Assembly (NCBI RefSeq): GCF_014204525.1
Contig: NZ_JACHLP010000001.1
Location: forward strand, 1 to 64,000
Length of the DNA: 64,000 nucleotides
Direction of reading: 5' to 3'
Source: Roseateles oligotrophus
Lineage (GTDB): Bacteria; Pseudomonadota; Gammaproteobacteria; Burkholderiales; Burkholderiaceae_C
Shown here one piece after another: positions 53,969 to 61,710 of this stretch. The translations under genes were made by a program, and so were the position numbers. The first letter of the stretch is position 1; the number at the start of each line of letters is the position of its first letter. The notes below the pieces were generated by a model that saw only the letters and a program-made list of their open reading frames with translations, ran no database searches and was not told the origin of the DNA.

Positions 53969-55860
53969 AGCCAAGGCGCCATCTGCAAGCCTCGACCCCA
54001 CCCATGAATTCTTTTTTCATGCGCTCGCTGCCCAAGCCCCGCTGGGCGCTCCCGGCCGCCTCGCCGTTGCTGCTGCTGGCCCTGGCCGCCCTGCTCAGCG
54101 CCTGCGCCGACAAACCCCTGCAACTGGCCCAGCCGCGCCAGGAGTTGCGCCAGCAGCTGGAAGCCGCGCAGCAGGCGCAAGCCCAGCAGCGCTCGGCCGA
54201 GGCCGCGCGCGCGCAAGCCGCAGCGGCGGCGGCACCGGCGCCGGCTCAGTCCCCGCGCGAGGCGGCGCCGCCCGAACCGCGCTTTGACCTGATCGTCAAC
54301 GGCGCGCCGGTGCGCGACGTGTTTCTGTCCCTGGTCACCGACACCCGCTACAGCATGATGGTGCACCCGGCCGTCAGCGGCAGCCTATCGGTCACGCTGA
54401 AGAGCGTGACGCTGCGCGAGGCGCTGGAGTCGCTGCGCGATGTCTACGGCTTCGACTTCAAGATCGATGGCCGCCGCATCACCGTCTTCCCGCCCACCAT
54501 GCAGACCCGGGTCTTCACGGTCAACTATCTGCAGCAAACCCGCGTGGGCCGCAGCGAGCTGCGGGTCAGCTCGGGCGCCGGGCAAAGCACCAGCTCGGGC
54601 AGCGGCACGACGACGGGCAGCACCGGCAGCACCCCGGGCGCTAACGGCACACCTCAGCAGCGCGAAAGCACGCAGGTCTCCACCAGCAGCCTGAACGATT
54701 TCTGGGCCGACACCACGAGCGCCCTGCGCGCCCTGATCGGCACGGAAGGCGGCCGCGCCGTCATCGCCAGCCCGCAGGCCGGCACCGTGGCCGTGCGCGC
54801 CATGCCGGACGAGATGCGCCACGTCGAGGCCTTTCTGAAGTCCACCCGCCTGGCGGTGGAACGCCAGGTGATGCTGGAGGCCAAGATCGTCGAGGTGGAG
54901 TTGCGCGAAGGCTTCCAGAGCGGTATCGACTGGTCGGTACTGGGCAAGAACGGCGCCATCGGCCAGACCAGCGTCAACCCCTCCATCCCCAGCGGCGTCG
55001 GCACCGTCCTCAACCCCCTGGTCAGCAATAGCCAGGGCCTGCCGGTGCTGTCCACCGCCGCCCAGAGCCCGGCCTGGCCCGACCTGATCCCCATGGTCGC
55101 CTCCGGCAGCGGCGCCTTCGGCCTGGCGCTGACGCGCGGCGGCTTCCAGGGCCTGATCAGCTTTCTGGAAAGCCATGGCGACGCGCAAATCCTCTCCAGC
55201 CCGCGCGTGGCCACGCTGAACAACCAGAAGGCCGTGCTCAAGGTCGGCTCGGACGACTACTTCGTCACCGGCATCACCAGCGGCAACAACACCAACACCA
55301 GCAGCACGACGGGCAATACCACCAATAACGTCATCCCGACGCTGACGCTGACGCCCTTCTTCTCCGGCATCGCCCTGGACGTCACGCCCCAGATCGACGA
55401 AGAGAACATGATCACCCTGCACATCCATCCGGCCGTCACCGCGGTGACCGAGAAGATCAAGCAGATCGATCTGGGCACGCTGGGCAATTTCCGCCTGCCG
55501 CTGGCCTCCAACAGCATGAACGAGACCGACACGGTGGTGCGCATCCCCGACGGCAGCATCGTCGCCATCGGCGGCCTGATGCAGATGGAATCCAACCGCC
55601 GCGGCTCCGGCCTGCCGGGCGCCGACAGCAATGCGCTGACGGCCAATCTGTTCGGCAACCGCGCCAACTCGGGCCGCAAGCGCGAGCTGGTCGTGCTGAT
55701 CAAGCCCAGCATCATCCGCAGCGCCGAGGACTGGGAGCAGCACAACCGCAGCGCGGCTCAAGCCATGTCAGACATGGACGACAAGGCCCGCCGTGTCATC
55801 ACCATCAACGGCAGTGCGGCGCCGGCCGCAGCCGCCACCGCCAGCGGCGCCAAGCCCTGA
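53965..55860 (+). CDS. mshL: MshL secretin of the MSHA pilus
   Basis: A 631-residue outer-membrane secretin through which the pilus exits. The N-terminus has a lipobox LLSAC (signal LLLLALAALLSAC); N-domains follow, with LIVNGAPVRDVFLSLVTDT and MVHPAVSGSLSVTLKSVTLREALESL (as VSGSLSVTLKSVTLREAL). The secretin barrel includes QVMLEAKIVEVELREGFQSGIDW, LISFLESHGDAQILSSPRVATLNNQKAVLKVG (as SPRVATLNNQKAVLKVG), VTPQIDEENMITLHIHP and VVRIPDGSIVAIGGLM. Ser/Thr/Gly linkers at ~205-235 and ~445-460 are flexible inserts. ATG 53965 overlaps mshK; ATG 54004 is an alternative. It ends the msh locus. Confidence 0.93.
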   Translation: MKPRRHLQASTPPMNSFFMRSLPKPRWALPAASPLLLLALAALLSACADKPLQLAQPRQELRQQLEAAQQAQAQQRSAEAARAQAAAAAAPAPAQSPREAAPPEPRFDLIVNGAPVRDVFLSLVTDTRYSMMVHPAVSGSLSVTLKSVTLREALESLRDVYGFDFKIDGRRITVFPPTMQTRVFTVNYLQQTRVGRSELRVSSGAGQSTSSGSGTTTGSTGSTPGANGTPQQRESTQVSTSSLNDFWADTTSALRALIGTEGGRAVIASPQAGTVAVRAMPDEMRHVEAFLKSTRLAVERQVMLEAKIVEVELREGFQSGIDWSVLGKNGAIGQTSVNPSIPSGVGTVLNPLVSNSQGLPVLSTAAQSPAWPDLIPMVASGSGAFGLALTRGGFQGLISFLESHGDAQILSSPRVATLNNQKAVLKVGSDDYFVTGITSGNNTNTSSTTGNTTNNVIPTLTLTPFFSGIALDVTPQIDEENMITLHIHPAVTAVTEKIKQIDLGTLGNFRLPLASNSMNETDTVVRIPDGSIVAIGGLMQMESNRRGSGLPGADSNALTANLFGNRANSGRKRELVVLIKPSIIRSAEDWEQHNRSAAQAMSDMDDKARRVITINGSAAPAAAATASGAKP

Positions 55861-55959
55861 ACACTCAGCTTGGTGCAGTGTCTGACTTTTGAGAAAACTT
55901 ATAACGGCTTGTTCTTGGACTGGGTGATGCTGGTTGCTTGCTGCAGCACCCCCTGCCAA

Positions 55960-56552
55960 GGCCCAGCCGGGAGTTCGCCCCGGCGGGCGCCCTACTTTTT
56001 TGCTTCGCCAAAAAAGTAGGCAAAAAAGGCGACCCGAAGCCTGGCCCCTGACGGGGTACGTTGCGGTGCTCAGCTTCGCTGGGCCGCGCCCAACTCACTG
56101 CGCTACGCTCCGTTCAAACAAGGGGCGCGAGTCAGTTCACGAAGTCGCTTCGCGACGCCCGCCAAAGCCAAGCACCGCAGCCCAGGCAACACGGGGAACT
56201 CGAAAACCACACGGCTCGCTGCGCGTCGCCTCGGTCAAATACAAACAACCGCTGCTTGCGCTTGTGCAGCAGCCCGTCAAGCCGATGCGCAGCGAGGCGT
56301 GACGGTATTCAAGTCCCGTTGAGCCTGGGTGAGGAACGGAAGCTTCGCTGGGCGTCGCGAAGCGACTTCGTTGACTGACTCGCGCCCCCTGTTTGAACGG
56401 AGCGTAGCGCAGTGAGTTGGGCGCGGCCCAGCGAAGCTGAGTACCGCAACGCACCCCGAAGGGGCCAGGCGTCGGGTCGCCTTCTTTTGCTTACTTTTCT
56501 TGGCGAAGCAAGAAAAGTAAGTCGCCTGCGGGGGCGAAATCCCCGCTGGGCC
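55960..56552. repeat. ~590-bp giant inverted repeat (two head-to-head copies of one repeat) in a 776-bp gene-free region
   Basis: From 55861 to 56636 there is no supported gene. Within it, the left copy (55960 to about 56230) is mirrored by the right copy (about 56280 to 56552) at roughly 85% identity by eye over the outer 200 bases. Identical blocks include CAACTCACTGCGCTACGCTC, GCGCGAGTCAG, GAAGTCGCTTCGCGACGCCC and GGGCCGCGCCCAACTCAC. Each copy also has its own small hairpin, CTTTTTTGCTTCGCCAAAAAAG on the left (loop CTTCG) and the CTTTTCTTGCTTCGCCAAG type on the right. Open frames here are spurious. The short hairpins look like terminators, so the element could end both mshL and tupA transcription. 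Confidence 0.75.
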
Positions 56553-56636
56553 GTCGAACAACACAAAAGAGTAACGGCGCGACGCGCCGCCTCAACAGAA
56601 CACCAACTCAGGCTGAGTTGCGTCACCGGGCCAAAT

Positions 56637-57458
56637 TCAGCGGCCCGCCAGCGGGAAGAACAGCGCCTCGCCGCCTATCTTGTAGTCGGCAATGGCGCGC
56701 TGGCCGCGCGGCGAGACCAGCCAGTCGGCCAGGGCCTGCGCCTCTTTCTGCTTCACATGCGGATGCCTGGCCGGGTTCACCACGATCACCGCATAGGGGT
56801 TGTGGAGCCGGCCGTCGCCCTGCACCAGCAGGGCCAGCTCGCCACGGTTCTTGAAGGCGGCCCAGGTGCCGCGGTCGGCCAGCACATAGGCATTCAGCGC
56901 CGCGGCCATATTCAGGGCCGGGCCCATGCCGCAGCCGCATTCGCGGTAGCCCGCGGGCTTTTGCCTAGACAGATCCAGCTCGGCGGCCTGCCACAGGCGC
57001 AGCTCGGCCGCGTGGGTGCCGCTCTTGTCGCCGCGCGAGATAAAGGCCGCCGTGCCGGCGCCCAGCAGCTTCATCGCGCGCAAGGCATCGCTGCCGCGCA
57101 GGCCCAGCGGGTCGCTGGCCGGCCCCAGCAGCACAAAGTCGTTGAACATCACCGGCATGCGGCGCAGGCCAAAGCCCTCGGCCACAAATTTTTCCTCCGC
57201 CGCGGGGTCATGCACCAACAGCACATCGGCATCGCCGCGCCGCGCCAGCTCCAGGGCCTGGCCGGTGCCCAGGGCCAGGACCTTGACGGCGATGCCGGAC
57301 TCCTGGGTGAAGCGCGGCAGCAGATGGGCGAACAGGCCCGACTGCTCGGTAGAGGTGGTCGAGGCCAGCACCAAGGCCTCGGCGGCGGCCGCAGGCATGG
57401 CCGGGCCCGCCAGACACAAGAGCATGGCGGCGGCAGAAAAAAGACGTCTCATAGCCAT
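56637..57458 (-). CDS. tupA: Tungstate-binding periplasmic protein TupA
   Basis: A 273-residue oxyanion-binding protein of an ABC importer. After a signal peptide (MLLCLAGPAMPAAAA) it has LASTTSTEQSGLF, the TTS tungstate-binding signature of TupA, then GTGQALELARRGDADVLLVHDP, FISRGDKSGTHAAELRLW and a YADRGTW-like VLADRGTWAAF. These separate it from molybdate-binding ModA. AAAGGTGA is the ribosome site for ATG 57458, overlapping tupC by 10 bases. It is last in the leftward tup operon, which is unusual since tupA usually comes first. Confidence 0.9.
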   Translation of the reverse strand: MAMRRLFSAAAMLLCLAGPAMPAAAAEALVLASTTSTEQSGLFAHLLPRFTQESGIAVKVLALGTGQALELARRGDADVLLVHDPAAEEKFVAEGFGLRRMPVMFNDFVLLGPASDPLGLRGSDALRAMKLLGAGTAAFISRGDKSGTHAAELRLWQAAELDLSRQKPAGYRECGCGMGPALNMAAALNAYVLADRGTWAAFKNRGELALLVQGDGRLHNPYAVIVVNPARHPHVKQKEAQALADWLVSPRGQRAIADYKIGGEALFFPLAGR

Positions 57459-58162
57459 TCACCTTTCAAGAATTGATCCACCGCCCGCCCCTGGGGCTGC
57501 TGGAAGAAGGCCTGCACCGGCGCATCGGCCAGCACCCGGCCGGCCTCCAGATACAGCACCCGGCTGGCCAGGCGCTTGGCCTGGCCCAGATTGTGGGTGC
57601 TCATCACCCAAGTCATGCCCTCCTCGGCAAAGCTGGCGATCAGGCGCTCCACCTCGCGGCGGGCGCCCGGGTCCAGATGGGCCGTGGGTTCGTCCATGAA
57701 GAGCAGGTCCGGCCGCAAGGCCCAGGCGCGCGCCAGCGCCAGCCGTTGCCGCTGCCCACCGGACAGATGGCTGGCCAGCTGACCGGCCTGGTCCAGCAGG
57801 CCCACGCGGCGCAGGGCCGACTCCAGCATGGCCTCGTGCAGCCTCCAGGGCTGGCGCGCCAGCGCCAGGGCCAGACGCAGATTGCTGCGCACCGAGAGGT
57901 GCAGGAAAAACGGCTGCTGAAACACCATGGCCTGGCGCGGCGGGCGGCCGAGCTCGGGCAATACGTGCAGGACGCGGCCGGGCGCCGGCAGCAAGCCATG
58001 CATGAGGCGCAGCAAGCTGGTCTTGCCCGCGCCATTGCTGCCCAGCAAGGCCAGGCGTTCGCCGCGCCGCAGCGCCAGATCCAGCGGCGCCAGCACCTGC
58101 CGGCCGCCCAGCTCAAGCCGGCAGCCTCGCAGCTGCAGTAGCAAAGAGGAAGAGGAAGACAT
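57449..58162 (-). CDS. tupC: Tungstate ABC transporter ATP-binding protein TupC
   Basis: A 237-residue ATPase with Walker A GSNGAGKTS at about 41-49, Q-loop MVFQQPFFLHLSVRSNL, signature HLSGGQRQRLALARAW, Walker B LLFMDEPTAHLDP and H-loop WVMSTHNLGQAKRLA. ATG 58162 gives a compact protein (SSSSSLLLQLRG); the upstream in-frame ATG at 58210 would run into the inverted repeat and is rejected. The 169 bases before it hold the 25-bp inverted repeat. It partners TupB and TupA. Confidence 0.9.
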   Translation of the reverse strand: MSSSSSLLLQLRGCRLELGGRQVLAPLDLALRRGERLALLGSNGAGKTSLLRLMHGLLPAPGRVLHVLPELGRPPRQAMVFQQPFFLHLSVRSNLRLALALARQPWRLHEAMLESALRRVGLLDQAGQLASHLSGGQRQRLALARAWALRPDLLFMDEPTAHLDPGARREVERLIASFAEEGMTWVMSTHNLGQAKRLASRVLYLEAGRVLADAPVQAFFQQPQGRAVDQFLKGEWL

Positions 58163-58198
58163 GGCCGTGGCTCGTAAGAAAAAAACGCCAAAATTCAA

Positions 58199-58272
58199 CC
58201 ACAGAGACACAGAGACACAGAGGAATGCAAGCTAAAAGTTCGATTCACCTCTGTGTCTCTGTGTCTCTGTGG
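58199..58272. repeat. Perfect 25-bp inverted repeat inside the tup operon
   Basis: The arm 58199-58223 (CCACAGAGACACAGAG and onward) is exactly mirrored by 58248-58272 (ending CTCTGTGTCTCTGTGG) around a 24-base spacer. Weaker symmetry extends outward as AATTCAA on both sides. The arms are built from the units ACAGAG and ACACAG, so the repeat is also internally repetitive and lower in GC than its surroundings. It lies between tupB and tupC on the same transcript and would form a strong hairpin there, possibly damping tupC-tupA expression. Similar ACAGAGACACAGAG repeats are widespread in bacterial genomes. Confidence 0.85.
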
Positions 58273-58331
58273 TCGTATTTGAATTCCATAGTTCTCGGTG
58301 AACACCGGGCGCCGCCAGGGGCCTGGAATGC

Positions 58332-59042
58332 TCACAAGGCCAGCTCCAGCGGCTTGCCTGGGCGGGCAAAGACCTGTTGCAACCAGGCACTCAAGGCATT
58401 GAGCAGGCCGACCAGCAGCAAGAGCAGCAGACCCAGGGCGATGGCGCGGGGCAGATCGCCCTTGCTGGTTTCCAGGGCGATGCTGGTCGTCATCACGCGG
58501 GTAAAGCCTTCGATATTGCCGCCCACCACCATCACCGCCCCCACCTCGGCGATCGCACGGCCAAAGGCGCTGAGCAGGATCACCAGCAAGGCGCGGCGCA
58601 GATGCACCAGCATCAGCAGGGCCGCCAGCCAGGGGCTGGCGCCGAGCGAGCGCAACTGCTCGCCGCCCTCCTCCAGGCCCTCCACCAGGCGGGCACGCGC
58701 CAGCGCCGCCACCACGGGCAGCACCAGCATCGTCTGCGCCAGAATCATGGCCCAGGGCGTGAACAGCAAGCCCCAGCCACCCAGCGGCCCGGAGCGCGAC
58801 AGCAGCAGATAGACGCCCAGGCCCACCAGCACCGAGGGCAGGGCCAGGGCGGTATTGAGCAGCAAGACCCAGGCCCGCCGCCGCCCCGGCGCCAGCGCCA
58901 GCCAGGCCGCCAGGGGCAGGCCCAGCAGGCTGGCCAGCAGGGCCGCCGTGCCGCTGACGCTCAGGCTCAGGGCCAGTACCTGCAGCAGGCCGGGGTCGGC
59001 GCCCCACAACAGGGCCAGGGCCTGATCAAACGGTGCCCACAT
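58332..59042 (-). CDS. tupB: Tungstate ABC transporter permease TupB
   Basis: A 236-residue inner-membrane permease with five to six hydrophobic segments. The family pattern GTAALLASLLGLPLAAWLAL, ALPSVLVGLGVYLLLSRSGPLG and the ATPase-coupling loop EQLRSLGASPWLAALLMLVHLRRAL are present, with GRAIAEVGAVMVVGGNIEGFTRVMTTSIALETSKGD (as AIAEVGAVMVVGGNI and TSIALETSKG) near the end, the TupB hallmark. It lies 6 bases after the DMT transporter gene and 169 bases before tupC. Confidence 0.93.
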   Translation of the reverse strand: MWAPFDQALALLWGADPGLLQVLALSLSVSGTAALLASLLGLPLAAWLALAPGRRRAWVLLLNTALALPSVLVGLGVYLLLSRSGPLGGWGLLFTPWAMILAQTMLVLPVVAALARARLVEGLEEGGEQLRSLGASPWLAALLMLVHLRRALLVILLSAFGRAIAEVGAVMVVGGNIEGFTRVMTTSIALETSKGDLPRAIALGLLLLLLVGLLNALSAWLQQVFARPGKPLELAL

Positions 59043-59048
59043 CGGGAT

Positions 59049-59936
59049 TCAGGCCTTGGCGGCCGCGGCTTGCGGCCTATTGAGCAGGCCCAGGGCCAGG
59101 GCCGTGCCCAGCAGCACGATGGCGCAACCCAGGGCCATCTGCAGGTTCAGCGCCTCGCCGAGGAAGAGATAACCCCAGAGTACGGCGAACACCGGGATCA
59201 GAAAGGTCACGGCAATGGTATTGGTCGGCCCGATGCGGCTCATCAGGCGAAAGAAGAGCAGATAGGCCAGGGCCGAGCAGAGCAGGCCCAGCAGGATCAC
59301 CCCGCCCCAGGCCTGGGCGCTGGGCTGCACGGCCGGCCAGAACCACAAGGCCGGCAGCGCCAGCAGCAGCGCGGCGAAGACCTGGCTGCCGGTCGCCACC
59401 GTCAGGGGCTGGATGTGTACCGTGAACTTCTTGCTGAAATTGGCGGCCAGGCCGTAGCAAAAGGTCGCCGCCACACAGGCCAGCAAGGCCCAGCCGCTGC
59501 CGCCCGGCTTGAAGCTGGCCTTGTCCCAGGCCAGAAAGATCACGCCCGCAAAGCCCAGCAGCAGGCCGAAGCTGCGCAGCGGCGTCAGGCGCTGGTTCAG
59601 CCAGATCCAGGCGATGGCCGCCCCCCACAAGGGCGTGGTGGCGTTGAGGATGCTGGACAGGCCCGCCGTGATCGACAAGGCCGCATAGCTGAACAAGGCG
59701 AAAGGGATGGCGCTGTTGAGCAGGCCTATCACCATCAGCGGCCGCCACTCCCGGCGCAACTCGGCCAAGCCCTGGCGCATGGCCAGCAGGGGCAGCAAGG
59801 CCAGGCTGGCCACCGTCACCCGCAAGGCCGCCATGGCCATGGGGCCAAACTCATGGGCCCCCAGGCGCATGAATAAAAACGAGGCGCCCCAGATGGCGGC
59901 CAGGGAGACGAGTTCAAGCAGATCGATGGGTTTCAT
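59049..59936 (-). CDS. EamA/DMT-family membrane transporter
   Basis: A 295-residue integral membrane protein with ten hydrophobic segments arranged as two EamA repeats. AAIWGASFLFMRLGAHEFGPMAMAALRV (as ASFLFMRLGAHEFGP) opens the first, and GWALLACVAATFCYGLAANFSKKF begins the second. Family members export amino acids, purines or other metabolites, and the substrate cannot be read here. It ends 6 bases before tupB and may be co-transcribed, though function seems unrelated. Confidence 0.85.
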   Translation of the reverse strand: MKPIDLLELVSLAAIWGASFLFMRLGAHEFGPMAMAALRVTVASLALLPLLAMRQGLAELRREWRPLMVIGLLNSAIPFALFSYAALSITAGLSSILNATTPLWGAAIAWIWLNQRLTPLRSFGLLLGFAGVIFLAWDKASFKPGGSGWALLACVAATFCYGLAANFSKKFTVHIQPLTVATGSQVFAALLLALPALWFWPAVQPSAQAWGGVILLGLLCSALAYLLFFRLMSRIGPTNTIAVTFLIPVFAVLWGYLFLGEALNLQMALGCAIVLLGTALALGLLNRPQAAAAKA

Positions 59937-59981
59937 GCGGACAGGGCTCTTGGAATGAAGCCGAGCATACTGCCCGCCGCC

Positions 59982-60935
59982 TCAGTCTATTGGCGACCCG
60001 ATTCTTGCCTTCGCCTGCGCCAGGCTGGCCGCGCGCCACAAGCTCAGCACCGCATAGCTGCGAAAAGGCCTGAAGGCCTCGGCCGCCGCCAGATAGGCCT
60101 TGGGGCTCAGGGGCTTGTCCAGGCCCAGGCTCAGCTGCTTGAGCAAGACCACATCGCTGGGCGGAAAAGCGTCCGGCCAGGACCAGCCCCGCATCAGCAT
60201 GTAATGGGCCGTCCAAGGGCCGATGCCGGGGATGGCGCGCAGCTCGGCCATGGCCGCCTCGATGTGCGCGGCCTGTTCCGCCGCGGCCAGGCCGTCCAGG
60301 CTTTGCCTGGCATAGCGCAAATGGGGCCAGGCCCGGGCCAAGGCCAGCAGGCAGTCGGCGCGGCGGCGGATGATGCCCAGTTCGGCAATCTGCCCGGGCT
60401 GCAGGTCGGCGATGCGCTGCGGGCTGGGGAATAGGCGCAGGGGCCGCTCCAGCCCGGGCGGCAGTTCGCCCTCCAGCCGCGGCCCAAAGGCCTGGACAAA
60501 ACGCCCGGCCAAGGTGCGAGCCGCCGCCACCGTGATCTGCTGGCCCAGCACGGCGCGTACGGCCAGCTCAAACCGGTCCACGCAACCAGGCAAGCGCAGA
60601 CCAGGGAATGGAAGGGCCAGGCCGCCCAGGGCCTGGCTGATGCGCGAGGGCTCGGCCTGCAGGTCCAGCCAGCCGCTCAGCAAGCCCGAGAGCTGGGCTT
60701 GCTGGGACGCCAGGCTGGCCGAGCACAAAACCTCCAGCCTGGCCTGCCCGGGATCGAAGCGCACTTGCACCCAGCCCGGTGCCAGCGGCCCGGCCAGGCT
60801 GCGGCTGATCTGCAGGCGGGGCAGATCGACCGACTCGATGTCGGCGATGGCCCGGTCCGCCAGGAATTGCAGCATGGCCTCAACCTGGTAGGGCGGCCGG
60901 TACGCGAGGCGGAAGCCCCAGATGGCATCGGGCAT
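59982..60935 (-). CDS. alkA: DNA-3-methyladenine glycosylase II (AlkA-type)
   Basis: A 317-residue base-excision glycosylase for alkylated bases. The N-terminal AlkA_N domain (LAYRPPYQVEAMLQFLADRA) is followed by an HhH-GPD core: FELAVRAVLGQQITVAAART, LRAIPGIGPWTAHYMLMRGW with the helix-hairpin-helix IPGIGPW, and catalytic Asp in PPSDVVLLKQ. No Ada methyl-transfer domain is fused, unlike many AlkA genes in this order. ATG 60935 is chosen because homologues begin near WGFRLAYRPPY. It lies 4 bases downstream of the response regulator gene. Confidence 0.88.
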   Translation of the reverse strand: MPDAIWGFRLAYRPPYQVEAMLQFLADRAIADIESVDLPRLQISRSLAGPLAPGWVQVRFDPGQARLEVLCSASLASQQAQLSGLLSGWLDLQAEPSRISQALGGLALPFPGLRLPGCVDRFELAVRAVLGQQITVAAARTLAGRFVQAFGPRLEGELPPGLERPLRLFPSPQRIADLQPGQIAELGIIRRRADCLLALARAWPHLRYARQSLDGLAAAEQAAHIEAAMAELRAIPGIGPWTAHYMLMRGWSWPDAFPPSDVVLLKQLSLGLDKPLSPKAYLAAAEAFRPFRSYAVLSLWRAASLAQAKARIGSPID

Positions 60936-60939
60936 GGGC

Positions 60940-61710
60940 TCACATTGCCTTGAACAGATGGACGTAGGCGCGGCTAACCGGCAGCTCGCGCGCATGCTGC
61001 TTGAAGCGCAGGAACAGGCGGCTGGCTTCGTCGCGCCGGGTGCCGGCCAGATGGTTCAGATTGATCAGGGTGGAGCGATGCACCTGCCAGAACTGCTGCG
61101 GGTCCAGCTGCCCGGCCAGCTCGACGATGGGCGTGCGGATCAGGTGCTCGGCCGTGGCCGTCTGCACCACCGTGTATTTGTCGTCGGCCTGGAAGTACAA
61201 GACCTCGTCGACCGGGATCTGGTGCATCAGCTCGCCCTGGGCCGCCCGCACATAACGCAGCGGCGCGGCGGCAGGCACGGTCGGCGACGCCTGCTGCAGC
61301 TGCTGCAAGGCCTGGGCGAGCTGGCCGTCCGGCGGCATGGGGCTCTGGGCCAGGGCCGCTTTGAGGCGCTCCAGGCTGCGGGCCAGGCGCTCGGCCTTGA
61401 GGGGTTTGAGCAGATAGTCGAGCGCCGCCTGCTCAAAGGCCTCGACGGCGTACTCGTCAAAAGCGGTGACGAAGACCACTCGGGTCGCGCCTTCGATGCC
61501 CTGCGCCACCTCCAGGCCCGAGAGGCCGGGCATCTGGATGTCCAAAAAGGCCAGATCGGGTTGCAGGGCGGCGATGCGCTCGGCCGCCTCGAGGCCGTTG
61601 CGGGCCAGGGCCAGGATGTTCAGCTCGGGCCATAGCTGCTGCAACTGCTGCTGCAGATGCAGGGCCAGATGGGGTTCGTCGTCGGCGATCAGTGCGGTCG
61701 GGGCGCTCAT
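60940..61710 (-). CDS. LytTR-family response regulator (AlgR/LytR type)
   Basis: A 256-residue regulator. The receiver has phospho-Asp57 in LAFLDIQMPGLSG and VVFVTAFDEYAVEAFEQAALDYLLKP. A LytTR DNA-binding domain covers about 150-256 (IPVDEVLYFQADDKYTVV, FWQVHRSTLINLNHL, LPVSRAYVHLFKAM). LytTR regulators control surface structures, competence or virulence in other bacteria. It overlaps the kinase gene by 4 bases and precedes alkA. The target is unknown; the pilus loci here are candidates only by proximity. Confidence 0.92.
   Translation of the reverse strand: MSAPTALIADDEPHLALHLQQQLQQLWPELNILALARNGLEAAERIAALQPDLAFLDIQMPGLSGLEVAQGIEGATRVVFVTAFDEYAVEAFEQAALDYLLKPLKAERLARSLERLKAALAQSPMPPDGQLAQALQQLQQASPTVPAAAPLRYVRAAQGELMHQIPVDEVLYFQADDKYTVVQTATAEHLIRTPIVELAGQLDPQQFWQVHRSTLINLNHLAGTRRDEASRLFLRFKQHARELPVSRAYVHLFKAM

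Noticed and set aside
56061-56626. Several 95-120 codon frames between mshL and tupA
   Set aside because: They lie wholly within the large inverted repeat, appear in mirrored versions from both arms, and have no ribosome sites.
58172-58210. Upstream in-frame start (58210) for tupC
   Set aside because: It would place the N-terminus inside the inverted repeat and add residues with no similarity to ABC ATPases; ATG 58162 gives a normal protein.
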